Assembly (NCBI GenBank): GCA_963691655.1
Contig: CAVNUY010000029.1
Span: 17,490-81,489, forward strand
From: Toxonevra muliebris
Lineage: Eukaryota > Arthropoda > Insecta > Diptera > Pallopteridae
Direction of reading: 5' to 3'
Length of the DNA: 64,000 nt
Part shown: piece after piece, positions 28,015-40,600 of the stretch
Layout of the letters: each line of letters opens with the position of its first letter
Numbering within the stretch: the first letter of the stretch is position 1
Notes under the pieces: model-generated
The model's database searches: none
The model's input: only the letters and a program-made list of their open reading frames with translations
What the model was told of the DNA's origin: nothing
Position numbers and translations under genes: made by a program

Positions 28015-29421
28015 GACACCTTTTCTATAGGGGAGAAGACGATTTATACTGTCGCAGACACCTTTTCTATAGGGGAGAAGACGATTTATACTGTCGGAGA
28101 CACCTTTTCTATAGGGGAGAAGACGTTTTATACTGTCGGAGACACCTTTTCTATGGGGAGAAGACGTTTTATACTGTCGGAGACACCTTTTCTATGGGGA
28201 GAAGACGTTTTATACTGTCGGAGACACCTTTTCTATAGGGGAGAAGACGATTTATACTGTCGGACACACCTTTTCTATAGGGGAGAAGACGTTTTATACT
28301 GTCGGAGACACCTTTTCTATAGGGGAGAAGACGATTTATACTGTCGCAGACACCTTTTCTATGGGGAGAAGACGTTTTATACTGTCGGAGACACCTTTTC
28401 TATAGGGGAGAAGACGATTTATACTGTCGGACACACCTTTTCTATAGGGGAGAAGACGTTTTATACTGTCGGAGACACCTTTTCTATAGGGGAGAAGACG
28501 ATTTATACTGTCGCAGACACCTTTTCTATAGGGGAGAAGACGATTTATACTGTCGCAGACACCTTTTCTATAGGGGAGAAGACGATTTATACTGTCGGAG
28601 ACACCTTTTCTATAGGAGAGAAGACGTTTTATACTGTCGCAGACACCTTTTCTATAGGGGAGAAGACGTTTTATACTGTCGGAGACACCTTTTCTATAGG
28701 GGAGAAGACGATTTATACTGTCGCAGACACCTTTTCTATAGGGGAGAAGACGTTTTATACTGTCGGAGACACCTTTTCTATAGGGGAGAAGACGTTTTAT
28801 ACTGTCGGAGACACCTTTTCTATAGGGGAGAAGACGTTTTATACTGTCGGAGACACCTTTTCCATAGGGGAGAAGACGTTTTATACTGTCGGAGACACCT
28901 TTTCTATAGGGGAGAAGACGTTTTATACTGTCGGAGACACCTTTTCTCCTTTTCTATAGGGGAGAAGACGTTTTATACTGTCGCAGACACCTTTTCTATA
29001 GGGGAGAAGACGTTTTATACTGTCGGAGACACCTTTTCTATAGAGGAGAAGACGATTTATACTGTCGGAGACGCCTTTTCTATAGGGGAGAAGACGATTT
29101 ATACTGTCGGAGACACCTTTTCCATAGGGGAGAAGACGATTTATACTGTCGGAGACACCTTTTCCATAGGGGAGAAGACGTTTTATACTGTCGGAGACAC
29201 CTTTTCCATAGGGGAGAAGACGTTTTATACTGTCGGAGACACCTTTTCTATAGGGGAGAAGACGTTTTATACTGTCGCAGACACCTTTTCTATAGGGGAG
29301 AAGACGTTTTATACTGTCGGAGACACCTTTTCTATACGGGAGAAGACGTTTTATACTGTCGGAGACACCTTTTCTATAGGGGAGAAGACGTTTTATACTG
29401 TCGGAGACACCTTTTCTATAG
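28015..29421 (+). repeat. 1.4-kb block, copy 2, with 8-bp insertion
   Basis: This is the partner of 24,290-25,688. The only length difference is CCTTTTCT doubled at 28,940-28,955. Because the other copy lacks it, the 8-bp duplication happened after the block duplication, which gives a relative date. Confidence 0.88.
28940..28955 (+). repeat. 8-bp tandem duplication CCTTTTCT x2
   Basis: CCTTTTCTCCTTTTCTATAGG replaces the normal CCTTTTCTATAGG. The event appears once in the window and shifts all reading frames. Confidence 0.9.
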
Positions 29422-30968
29422 GGGAGAAGACGTTTTATACTGTCGGAGACACCTTTTCTATACGGGAGAAGACGATTTATACTGTCGGAGACACCTTTTC
29501 TATAGGGGAGAAGACGTTTTATACTGTCGGAGACACCTTTTCTATAGGGGAGAAGACGTTTTATACTGTCGGAGACACCTTTTCTATAGGAGAGAAGACG
29601 ATTTATACTGTCGGAGACACCTTTTCTATAGGGGAGAAGACGTTTTATACTGTCGGAGACACCTTTTCTATAGGGGAGAAGACGTTTTATACTGTCGGAG
29701 ACACCTTTTCTATAGGGGAGAAGACGTTTTATACTGTCGGAGACACCTTTTCTATAGGAGAGAAGACGATTTATACTGTCGGAGACACCTTTTCTATAGG
29801 GGAGAAGACGATTTATACTGTCGGAGACACCTTTTCCATAGGGGAGAAGACGTTTTATACTGTCGGAGACACCTTTTCTATAGGGGAGAAGACGTTTTAT
29901 ACTGTCGGAGACACCTTTTCTATAGGAGAGAAGACGATTTATACTGTCGGAGACACCTTTTCTATAAGGGAGAAGACGATTTATACTGTCGGAGACACCT
30001 TTTCCATAGGGGAGAAGACGTTTTATACTGTCGGAGACACCTTTTCTATAGGGGAGAAGACGTTTTATACTGTCGGAGACACCTTTTCTATAGGGGAGAA
30101 GACGTTTTATACTGTCGCAGACACCTTTTCTATAGGGGAGAAGACGTTTTATACTGTCGGAGACACCTTTTCTATAGGGGAGAAGACGATTTATACTGTC
30201 GGAGACACCTTTTCTATAGGGGAGAAGACGTTTTATACTGTCGGAGACACCTTTTCTATAGGGGAGAAGACGATTTATACTGTCGGAGACACCTTTTCTA
30301 TAGGGGAGAAGACGTTTTATACTGTCGGAGACACCTTTTCTATAGGGGAGAAGACGTTTTATACTGTCGGAGACACCTTTTCTATACGGGAGAAGACGAT
30401 TTATACTGTCGGAGACACCTTTTCTATAGGGGAGAAGACGTTTTATACTGTCGGAGACACCTTTTCCATAGGGGAGAAGACGTTTTATACTGTCGGAGAC
30501 ACCTTTTCTATAGGGGAGAAGACGTTTTATACTGTCGGAGACACCTTTTCTATAGGGGAGAAGACGATTTATACTGTCGGAGACACCTTTTCCATAGGGG
30601 AGAAGACGTTTTATACTGTCGGAGACACCTTTTCTATAGGGGAGAAGACGTTTTATACTGTCGGAGACACCTTTTCTATAGGAGAGAAGACGATTTATAC
30701 TGTCGGAGACACCTTTTCTATAAGGGAGAAGACGATTTATACTGTCGGAGACACCTTTTCCATAGGGGAGAAGACGTTTTATACTGTCGGAGACACCTTT
30801 TCTATAGGGGAGAAGACGTTTTATACTGTCGGAGACACCTTTTCTATAGGGGAGAAGACGTTTTATACTGTCGCAGACACCTTTTCTATACGGGAGAAGA
30901 CGTTTTATACTGTCGCAGACACCTTTTCTATACGGGAGAAGACGTTTTATACTGTCGGAGACACCTTT

Positions 30969-31005
30969 TCTATAGGGGAGAAGACGTTTTATACTGTACA
31001 CCTTT
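30969..31005 (+). repeat. 37-bp monomer (5-bp deletion)
   Basis: TACTGTACACC is found instead of TACTGTCGGAGACACC, losing CGGAG and one of the two conserved CpGs. It occurs once in the window and breaks the reverse-strand open frame here. Confidence 0.9.
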
Positions 31006-31092
31006 TCTATAGGGGAGAAGACGATTTATACTGTCGGAGACACCTTTTCTATAGGGGAGAAGACGATTTATACTGTCGGAGACACCTTTTCC

Positions 31093-32579
31093 ATAGGGGA
31101 GAAGACGTTTTATACTGTCGGAGACACCTTTTCTATAGGGGAGAAGACGTTTTATACTGTCGGAGACACCTTTTCTATAGGGGAGAAGACGTTTTATACT
31201 GTCGGAGACACCTTTTCTATAGGGGAGAAGACGTTTTATACTGTCGCAGACACCTTTTCTATAGGGGAGAAGACGTTTTATACTGTCGGAGACACCTTTT
31301 CTATAGAGGAGAAGACGATTTATACTGTCGGAGACACCTTTTCTATAGGGGAGAAGACGATTTATACTGTCGGAGACACCTTTTCCATAGGGGAGAAGAC
31401 GATTTATACTGTCGGAGACACCTTTTCCATAGGGGAGAAGACGTTTTATACTGTCGGAGACACCTTTTCTATAGGGGAGAAGACTTTTTATACTGTCGGA
31501 GACACCTTTTCTATAGGGGAGAAGACGTTTTATACTGTCGCAGACACCTTTTCTATAGGGGAGAAGACGTTTTATACTGTCGGAGACACCTTTTCTATAG
31601 GGGAGAAGACGTTTTATACTGTCGGAGACACCTTTTCTATAGGGGAGAAGACGTTTTATACTGTCGGAGACACCTTTTCTATAGGGGAGAAGACGTTTTA
31701 TACTGTCGCAGACACCTTTTCTATAGGGGAGAAGACGTTTTATACTGTCGGAGACACCTTTTCTATAGAGGAGAAGACGATTTATACTGTCGGAGACACC
31801 TTTTCTATAGGGGAGAAGACGATTTATACTGTCGGAGACACCTTTTCTATAGGTGAGAAGACGTTTTATACTGTCGGAGACACCTTTTCTATAGGGGAGA
31901 AGACGTTTTATACTGTCGGAGACACCTTTTCTATAGGAGAGAAGACGTTTTATGCTGTCGCAGACACCTTTTCTATAGGGGAGAAGACGATTTATACTGT
32001 CGCAGACACCTTTTCTATAGGGGAGAAGACGATTTATACTGTCGGAGACACCTTTTCTATAGGGGAGAAGACGTTTTATACTGTCGGAGACACCTTTTCT
32101 ATGGGGAGAAGACGTTTTATACTGTCGGAGACACCTTTTCTATGGGGAGAAGACGTTTTATACTGTCGGAGACACCTTTTCTATAGGGGAGAAGACGATT
32201 TATACTGTCGGACACACCTTTTCTATAGGGGAGAAGACGTTTTATACTGTCGGAGACACCTTTTCTATAGGGGAGAAGACGATTTATACTGTCGCAGACA
32301 CCTTTTCTATGGGGAGAAGACGTTTTATACTGTCGGAGACACCTTTTCTATAGGGGAGAAGACGTTTTATGCTGTCGGAGACACCTTTTCTATAGGAGAG
32401 AAGACGTTTTATACTGTCGCAGACACCTTTTCTATAGGGGAGAAGACGATTTATACTGTCGGAGACACCTTTTCTATAGGGGAGAAAACGATTTATACTG
32501 TCGGAGACACCTTTTCTATGGGGAGAAGACGTTTTATACTGTCGCAGACACCTTTTCTATAGGGGAGAAGACGTTTTAT
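31093..32579 (+). repeat. 1.49-kb block, copy 1 (copy 2 at 35,723-37,209)
   Basis: The offset is 4,630 bp throughout. Shared tags are the unique G18>T change (GACTTTTTA, 31,481 and 36,111), two GAGGAG units, a GGTGAG unit, the double CTATGGGG (32,101 and 36,731) and GAAAACG near the right end. I noted one C/T difference at 31,385 and 36,015. The copies part at 32,580 (TATGC versus TATAC). Confidence 0.88.
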
Positions 32580-33185
32580 GCTGTCGGAGACACCTTTTCT
32601 ATAGGAGAGAAGACGTTTTATACTGTCGCAGACACCTTTTCTATAGGGGAGAAGACGATTTATACTGTCGGAGACACCTTTTCTATAGGGGAGAAGACGA
32701 TTTATACTGTCGGAGACTCCTTTTCTATGGGGAGAAGACGTTTTATACTGTCGCAGACACCTTTTCTATAGGGGAGAAGACGATTTATACTGTCGGAGAC
32801 ACCTTTTCTATAGGTGAGAAGACGTTTTATACTGTCGGAGACACCTTTTCTATAGGGGAGAAGACGTTTTATACTGTCGGAGACACCTTTTCTATAGGGG
32901 AGAAAACGATTTATACTGTCAGAGACACCTTTTCTATGGGGAGAAGACGTTTTATACTGTCGCAGACACCTTTTCTATAGGGGAGAAGACGTTTTATGCT
33001 GTCGGAGACACCTTTTCTATAGGGGAGAAGACGTTTTATACTGTCGCAGACACCTTTTCTATAGGGGAGAAGACGATTTATACTGTCGGAGACACCTTTT
33101 CTATAGGGGAGAAGACGTTTTATACTGTCGGAGACACCTTTTCTATGGGGAGAAGACGTTTTATACTGTCGGAGACACCTTTTCT
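32340..33185 (+). repeat. 0.85-kb block, copy 1 (copy 2 at 34,111-34,956)
   Basis: The offset is 1,771 bp. Shared tags are GAGACTCC (32,711 and 34,482) and TCAGAGACACC (32,921 and 34,692), each seen only in these two places, plus several GAAAACG units. After a 41-bp difference the match resumes at an offset of 1,812 through the 12-bp duplications at 33,342 and 35,154. Confidence 0.87.
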
Positions 33186-33341
33186 ATAGGGGAGAAGACG
33201 TTTTATACTGTCGGAGACACCTTTTCTATAGGGGAGAAGACGATTTATACTGTCGCAGACACCTTTTCTATAGGGGAGAAGACGATTTATACTGTCGCAG
33301 ACACCTTTTCTATAGGGGAGAAGACGATTTATACTGTCGGA

Positions 33342-33365
33342 CACACCTTTTCTGACACCTTTTCT
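33342..33365 (+). repeat. 12-bp internal duplication
   Basis: GACACCTTTTCT is doubled after a CGGACACACC unit. It is the same cassette as at 13,232, 35,154 and 37,637. Confidence 0.9.
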
Positions 33366-34110
33366 ATAGGGGAGAAGACGTTTTATACTGTCGGAGACAC
33401 CTTTTCTATAGGAGAGAAGACGTTTTATACTGTCGCAGACACCTTTTCTATGGGGGAGAAGACGTTTTATACTGTCGGAGACACCTTTTCTATGGGGAGA
33501 AGACGTTTTATACTGTCGGAGACACCTTTTCTATAGGGGAGAAGACGATTTATACTGTCGCAGACACCTTTTCTATAGGGGAGAAGACGTTTTATACTGT
33601 CGGAGACACCTTTTCTATAGGGGAGAAGACGATTTATACTGTCGGAGACACCTTTTCTATAGGGGAGAAGACGTTTTATACTGTCGGAGACACCTTTTCT
33701 ATAGGGGAGAAGACGTTTTATACTGTCGGAGACACCTTTTCTATAGGGGAGAAGACGTTTTATACTGTCGGAGACACCTTTTCTATAGGAGAGAAGACGA
33801 TTTATACTGTCGGAGACACCTTTTCTATAGGGGAGAAGACGTTTTATACTGTCGGAGACACCTTTTCCATAGGGGAGAAGACGTTTTATACTGTCGGAGA
33901 CACCTTTTCTATAGGGGAGAAGACGTTTTATACTGTCGGAGACACCTTTTCTATAGGGGAGAAGACGTTTTATACTGTCGGAGACACCTTTTCTATAGGG
34001 GAGAAGACGTTTTATACTGTCGGAGACACCTTTTCTATAGGGGAGAAGACGTTTTATACTGTCGGAGACACCTTTTCTATAGGGGAGAAGACGTTTTATA
34101 CTGTCGGAGA

Positions 34111-34956
34111 CACCTTTTCTATAGGGGAGAAGACGTTTTATGCTGTCGGAGACACCTTTTCTATAGGAGAGAAGACGTTTTATACTGTCGCAGACACCTT
34201 TTCTATAGGGGAGAAGACGATTTATACTGTCGGAGACACCTTTTCTATAGGGGAGAAAACGATTTATACTGTCGGAGACACCTTTTCTATGGGGAGAAGA
34301 CGTTTTATACTGTCGCAGACACCTTTTCTATAGGGGAGAAGACGTTTTATGCTGTCGGAGACACCTTTTCTATAGGAGAGAAGACGTTTTATACTGTCGC
34401 AGACACCTTTTCTATAGGGGAGAAGACGATTTATACTGTCGGAGACACCTTTTCTATAGGGGAGAAGACGATTTATACTGTCGGAGACTCCTTTTCTATG
34501 GGGAGAAGACGTTTTATACTGTCGCAGACACCTTTTCTATAGGGGAGAAGACGATTTATACTGTCGGAGACACCTTTTCTATAGGTGAGAAGACGTTTTA
34601 TACTGTCGGAGACACCTTTTCTATAGGGGAGAAGACGTTTTATACTGTCGGAGACACCTTTTCTATAGGGGAGAAAACGATTTATACTGTCAGAGACACC
34701 TTTTCTATGGGGAGAAGACGTTTTATACTGTCGCAGACACCTTTTCTATAGGGGAGAAGACGTTTTATGCTGTCGGAGACACCTTTTCTATAGGAGAGAA
34801 GACGTTTTATACTGTCGCAGACACCTTTTCTATAGGGGAGAAGACGATTTATACTGTCGGAGACACCTTTTCTATAGGGGAGAAGACGTTTTATACTGTC
34901 GGAGACACCTTTTCTATGGGGAGAAGACGTTTTATACTGTCGGAGACACCTTTTCT
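34111..34956 (+). repeat. 0.85-kb block, copy 2 (copy 1 at 32,340-33,185)
   Basis: It shares both rare tags GAGACTCC and TCAGAGACACC with copy 1. It is followed by two successive CTATGGGG units where copy 1 has one, which accounts for the change of offset from 1,771 to 1,812. Confidence 0.87.
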
Positions 34957-35153
34957 ATGGGGAGAAGACGTTTTATACTGTCGGAGACACCTTTTCTATA
35001 GGGGAGAAGACGTTTTATACTGTCGGAGACACCTTTTCTATAGGGGAGAAGACGATTTATACTGTCGGAGACACCTTTTCTATAGGGGAGAAGACGATTT
35101 ATACTGTCGCAGACACCTTTTCTATAGGGGAGAAGACGATTTATACTGTCGGA

Positions 35154-35177
35154 CACACCTTTTCTGACACCTTTTCT
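35154..35177 (+). repeat. 12-bp internal duplication
   Basis: Same event and context, 1,812 bp after the copy at 33,342. Confidence 0.9.
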
Positions 35178-35722
35178 ATAGGGGAGAAGACGTTTTATAC
35201 TGTCGGAGACACCTTTTCTATAGGAGAGAAGACGTTTTATACTGTCGCAGACACCTTTTCTATGGGGGAGAAGACGTTTTATACTGTCGGAGACACCTTT
35301 TCTATGGGGAGAAGACGTTTTATACTGTCGGAGACACCTTTTCTATAGGGGAGAAGACGATTTATACTGTCGCAGACACCTTTTCTATAGGGGAGAAGAC
35401 GTTTTATACTGTCGGAGACACCTTTTCTATAGGGGAGAAGACGATTTATACTGTCGGAGACACCTTTTCTATAGGGGAGAAGACGTTTTATACTGTCGGA
35501 GACACCTTTTCTATAGGGGAGAAGACGTTTTATACTGTCGGAGACACCTTTTCTATAGGAGAGAAGACGATTTATACTGTCGGAGACACCTTTTCTATAG
35601 GGGAGAAGACGTTTTATACTGTCGGAGACACCTTTTCCATAGGGGAGAAGACGTTTTATACTGTCGGAGACACCTTTTCTATAGGGGAGAAGACGTTTTA
35701 TACTGTCGGAGACACCTTTTCT

Positions 35723-37209
35723 ATAGGGGAGAAGACGTTTTATACTGTCGGAGACACCTTTTCTATAGGGGAGAAGACGTTTTATACTGTCGGAGACACC
35801 TTTTCTATAGGGGAGAAGACGTTTTATACTGTCGGAGACACCTTTTCTATAGGGGAGAAGACGTTTTATACTGTCGCAGACACCTTTTCTATAGGGGAGA
35901 AGACGTTTTATACTGTCGGAGACACCTTTTCTATAGAGGAGAAGACGATTTATACTGTCGGAGACACCTTTTCTATAGGGGAGAAGACGATTTATACTGT
36001 CGGAGACACCTTTTCTATAGGGGAGAAGACGATTTATACTGTCGGAGACACCTTTTCCATAGGGGAGAAGACGTTTTATACTGTCGGAGACACCTTTTCT
36101 ATAGGGGAGAAGACTTTTTATACTGTCGGAGACACCTTTTCTATAGGGGAGAAGACGTTTTATACTGTCGCAGACACCTTTTCTATAGGGGAGAAGACGT
36201 TTTATACTGTCGGAGACACCTTTTCTATAGGGGAGAAGACGTTTTATACTGTCGGAGACACCTTTTCTATAGGGGAGAAGACGTTTTATACTGTCGGAGA
36301 CACCTTTTCTATAGGGGAGAAGACGTTTTATACTGTCGCAGACACCTTTTCTATAGGGGAGAAGACGTTTTATACTGTCGGAGACACCTTTTCTATAGAG
36401 GAGAAGACGATTTATACTGTCGGAGACACCTTTTCTATAGGGGAGAAGACGATTTATACTGTCGGAGACACCTTTTCTATAGGTGAGAAGACGTTTTATA
36501 CTGTCGGAGACACCTTTTCTATAGGGGAGAAGACGTTTTATACTGTCGGAGACACCTTTTCTATAGGAGAGAAGACGTTTTATGCTGTCGCAGACACCTT
36601 TTCTATAGGGGAGAAGACGATTTATACTGTCGCAGACACCTTTTCTATAGGGGAGAAGACGATTTATACTGTCGGAGACACCTTTTCTATAGGGGAGAAG
36701 ACGTTTTATACTGTCGGAGACACCTTTTCTATGGGGAGAAGACGTTTTATACTGTCGGAGACACCTTTTCTATGGGGAGAAGACGTTTTATACTGTCGGA
36801 GACACCTTTTCTATAGGGGAGAAGACGATTTATACTGTCGGACACACCTTTTCTATAGGGGAGAAGACGTTTTATACTGTCGGAGACACCTTTTCTATAG
36901 GGGAGAAGACGATTTATACTGTCGCAGACACCTTTTCTATGGGGAGAAGACGTTTTATACTGTCGGAGACACCTTTTCTATAGGGGAGAAGACGTTTTAT
37001 GCTGTCGGAGACACCTTTTCTATAGGAGAGAAGACGTTTTATACTGTCGCAGACACCTTTTCTATAGGGGAGAAGACGATTTATACTGTCGGAGACACCT
37101 TTTCTATAGGGGAGAAAACGATTTATACTGTCGGAGACACCTTTTCTATGGGGAGAAGACGTTTTATACTGTCGCAGACACCTTTTCTATAGGGGAGAAG
37201 ACGTTTTAT
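35723..37209 (+). repeat. 1.49-kb block, copy 2 (copy 1 at 31,093-32,579)
   Basis: This partners the 31-kb block at a constant 4,630-bp offset, including the otherwise unseen GACTTTTTA unit. Confidence 0.88.
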
Positions 37210-37636
37210 ACTGTCGGAGACACCTTTTCTATAGGAGAGAAGACGTTTTATGCTGTCGCAGACACCTTTTCTATAGGGGAGAAGACGATTTATACTGTCG
37301 CAGACACCTTTTCTATAGGGGAGAAGACGATTTATACTGTCGGAGACACCTTTTCTATAGGGGAGAAGACGTTTTATACTGTCGGAGACACCTTTTCTAT
37401 GGGGAGAAGACGTTTTATACTGTCGGAGACACCTTTTCTATGGGGAGAAGACGTTTTATACTGTCGGAGACACCTTTTCTATAGGGGAGAAGACGTTTTA
37501 TACTGTCGGAGACACCTTTTCTATAGGGGAGAAGACGATTTATACTGTCGCAGACACCTTTTCTATAGGGGAGAAGACGATTTATACTGTCGCAGACACC
37601 TTTTCTATAGGGGAGAAGACGATTTATACTGTCGGA

Positions 37637-37660
37637 CACACCTTTTCTGACACCTTTTCT
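37637..37660 (+). repeat. 12-bp internal duplication, rightmost copy
   Basis: Same event, 2,483 bp after the copy at 35,154. I saw no 12-bp duplication to the right of this point, consistent with the change of repeat lineage near 39.4 kb. Confidence 0.9.
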
Positions 37661-40600
37661 ATAGGGGAGAAGACGTTTTATACTGTCGGAGACACCTTTT
37701 CTATAGGAGAGAAGACGTTTTATACTGTCGCAGACACCTTTTCTATGGGGGAGAAGACGATTTATACTGTCGGAGACACCTTTTCTATAGGGGAGAAGAC
37801 GTTTTATACTGTCGGAGACACCTTTTCTATGGGGAGAAGACGTTTTATACTGTCGGAGACACCTTTTCTATAGGGGAGAAGACGATTTATACTGTCGCAG
37901 ACACCTTTTCTATAGGGGAGAAGACGATTTATACTGTCGGAGACACCTTTTCTATAGGGGAGAAGACGTTTTATACTGTCGGAGACACCTTTTCTATAGG
38001 GGAGAAGACGATTTATACTGTCGGAGACACCTTTTCTATAGGGGAGAAGACGTTTTATACTGTCGGAGACACCTTTTCTATACGGGAGAAGACGATTTAT
38101 ACTGTCGGAGACACCTTTTCTATAGGGGAGAAGACGTTTTATACTGTCGGAGACACCTTTTCTATAGGAGAGAAGACGATTTATACTGTCGGAGACACCT
38201 TTTCTATAGGGGAGAAGACGATTTATACTGTCGGAGACACCTTTTCCATAGGGGAGAAGACGTTTTATACTGTCGGAGACACCTTTTCTATAGGGGAGAA
38301 GACGTTTTATACTGTCGGAGACACCTTTTCTATAGGGGAGAAGACGTTTTATACTGTCGCAGACACCTTTTCTATAGGGGAGAAGACGTTTTATACTGTC
38401 GGAGACACCTTTTCTATACGGGAGAAGACGATTTATACTGTCGGAGACACCTTTTCTATAGGGGAGAAGACGTTTTATACTGTCGGAGACACCTTTTCTA
38501 TAGGAGAGAAGACGATTTATACTGTCGGAGACACCTTTTCTATAAGGGAGAAGACGATTTATACTGTCGGAGACACCTTTTCCATAGGGGAGAAGACGTT
38601 TTATACTGTCGGAGACACCTTTTCTATAGGGGAGAAGACGTTTTATACTGTCGGAGACACCTTTTCTATAGGGGAGAAGACGTTTTATACTGTCGGAGAC
38701 ACCTTTTCTATAGGGGAGAAGACGTTTTATACTGTCGCAGACACCTTTTCTATAGGGGAGAAGACGTTTTATACTGTCGGAGACACCTTTTCTATAGGGG
38801 AGAAGACGATTTATACTGTCGGAGACACCTTTTCTATAGGGGAGAAGACGTTTTATACTGTCGGAGACACCTTTTCTATAGGGGAGAAGACGTTTTATAC
38901 TGTCGCAGACACATTTTCTATAGGAGAGAAGACGATTTATACTGTCGGAGACACCTTTTCTATAGGGGAGAAGACGTTTTATACTGTCGGAGACACCTTT
39001 TCTATACGGGAGAAGACGATTTATACTGTCGGAGACACCTTTTCTATAGGGGAGAAGACGTTTTATACTGTCGGAGACACCTTTTCTATAGGAGAGAAGA
39101 CGATTTATACTGTCGGAGACACCTTTTCTATAGGGGAGAAGACGATTTATACTGTCGGAGACACCTTTTCCATAGGGGAGAAGACGTTTTATACTGTCGG
39201 AGACACCTTTTCTATAGGGGAGAAGACGTTTTATACTGTCGGAGACACCTTTTCTATACGGGAGAAGACGATTTATACTGTCGCAGACACCTTTTCTATA
39301 GGGGAGAAGACGATTTATACTGTCGGAGACACCTTTTCTATAGGGGAGAAGACGTTTTATACTGTCGGAGACACCTTTTCTATGGGGAGAAGACGTTTTA
39401 TACTGTCGGAGACACCTTTTCTATGGGGAGAAGACGTTTTATACTGTCGGAGACACCTTTTCTATAGGGGAGAAGACGTTTTATACTGTCGGAGACACCT
39501 TTTCTATAGGGGAGAAGACGTTTTATACTGTCGGAGACACCTTTTCTATACGGGAGAAGACGATTTATACTGTCGGAGACACCTTTTCTATAGGGGAGAA
39601 GACGTTTTATACTGTCGGAGACACCTTTTCTATAGGGGAGAAGACGTTTTATACTGTCGGAGACACCTTTTCTATAGGGGAGAAGACGTTTTATACTGTC
39701 GGAGACACCTTTTCTATACGGGAGAAGACGATTTATACTGTCGGAGACACCTTTTCTATAGGGGAGAAGACGTTTTATACTGTCGGAGACACCTTTTCTA
39801 TAGGGGAGAAGACGTTTTATACTGTCGCAGACACCTTTTCTATAGGGGAGAAGACGTTTTATACTGTCGGAGACACCTTTTCTATACGGGAGAAGACGAT
39901 TTATACTGTCGGAGACACCTTTTCTATAGGGGAGAAGACGTTTTATACTGTCGGAGACACCTTTTCTATAGGAGAGAAGACGATTTATACTGTCGGAGAC
40001 ACCTTTTCTATAAGGGAGAAGACGATTTATACTGTCGGAGACACCTTTTCCATAGGGGAGAAGACGTTTTATACTGTCGGAGACACCTTTTCTATAGGGG
40101 AGAAGACGTTTTATACTGTCGGAGACACCTTTTCTATAGGGGAGAAGACGTTTTATACTGTCGGAGACACCTTTTCTATAGGGGAGAAGACGTTTTATAC
40201 TGTCGGAGACACCTTTTCTATAGGGGAGAAGACGTTTTATACTGTCGCAGACACCTTTTCTATAGGGGAGAAGACGTTTTATACTGTCGGAGACACCTTT
40301 TCTATAGGGGAGAAGACGATTTATACTGTCGGAGACACCTTTTCTATAGGGGAGAAGACGTTTTATACTGTCGGAGACACCTTTTCTATAGGGGAGAAGA
40401 CGTTTTATACTGTCGCAGACACCTTTTCTATAGGAGAGAAGACGATTTATACTGTCGGAGACACCTTTTCTATAGGGGAGAAGACGTTTTATACTGTCGG
40501 AGACACCTTTTCTATACGGGAGAAGACGATTTATACTGTCGGAGACACCTTTTCTATAGGGGAGAAGACGTTTTATACTGTCGGAGACACCTTTTCTATA

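Larger units (their letters stand above)
3682..39462 (+). repeat. Array domain B: mixed 42-bp and 41-bp (CTATGGGG) units in complex higher-order repeats
   Basis: This is the only part of the window with units lacking A6, which turns CTATAGGGG into CTATGGGG and shortens the unit to 41 bp; the first is at 3,682 and the last pair at about 39,380-39,462. A6>G (CTATGGGGGAG), A25>G (TATGCTGTC, about 8,695 to 37,252) and G34>C (CGGACACACC) are also concentrated here. Each 41-bp unit shifts the reading frame by one. Two 41-bp units in a row, followed by a GATTTAT unit with CGGACACACC, recur near 11,182, 11,893, 14,849, 23,507, 24,428, 26,523, 27,484, 28,153, 32,101 and 36,731, marking a repeated cassette. 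No gene is seen. Confidence 0.85.
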
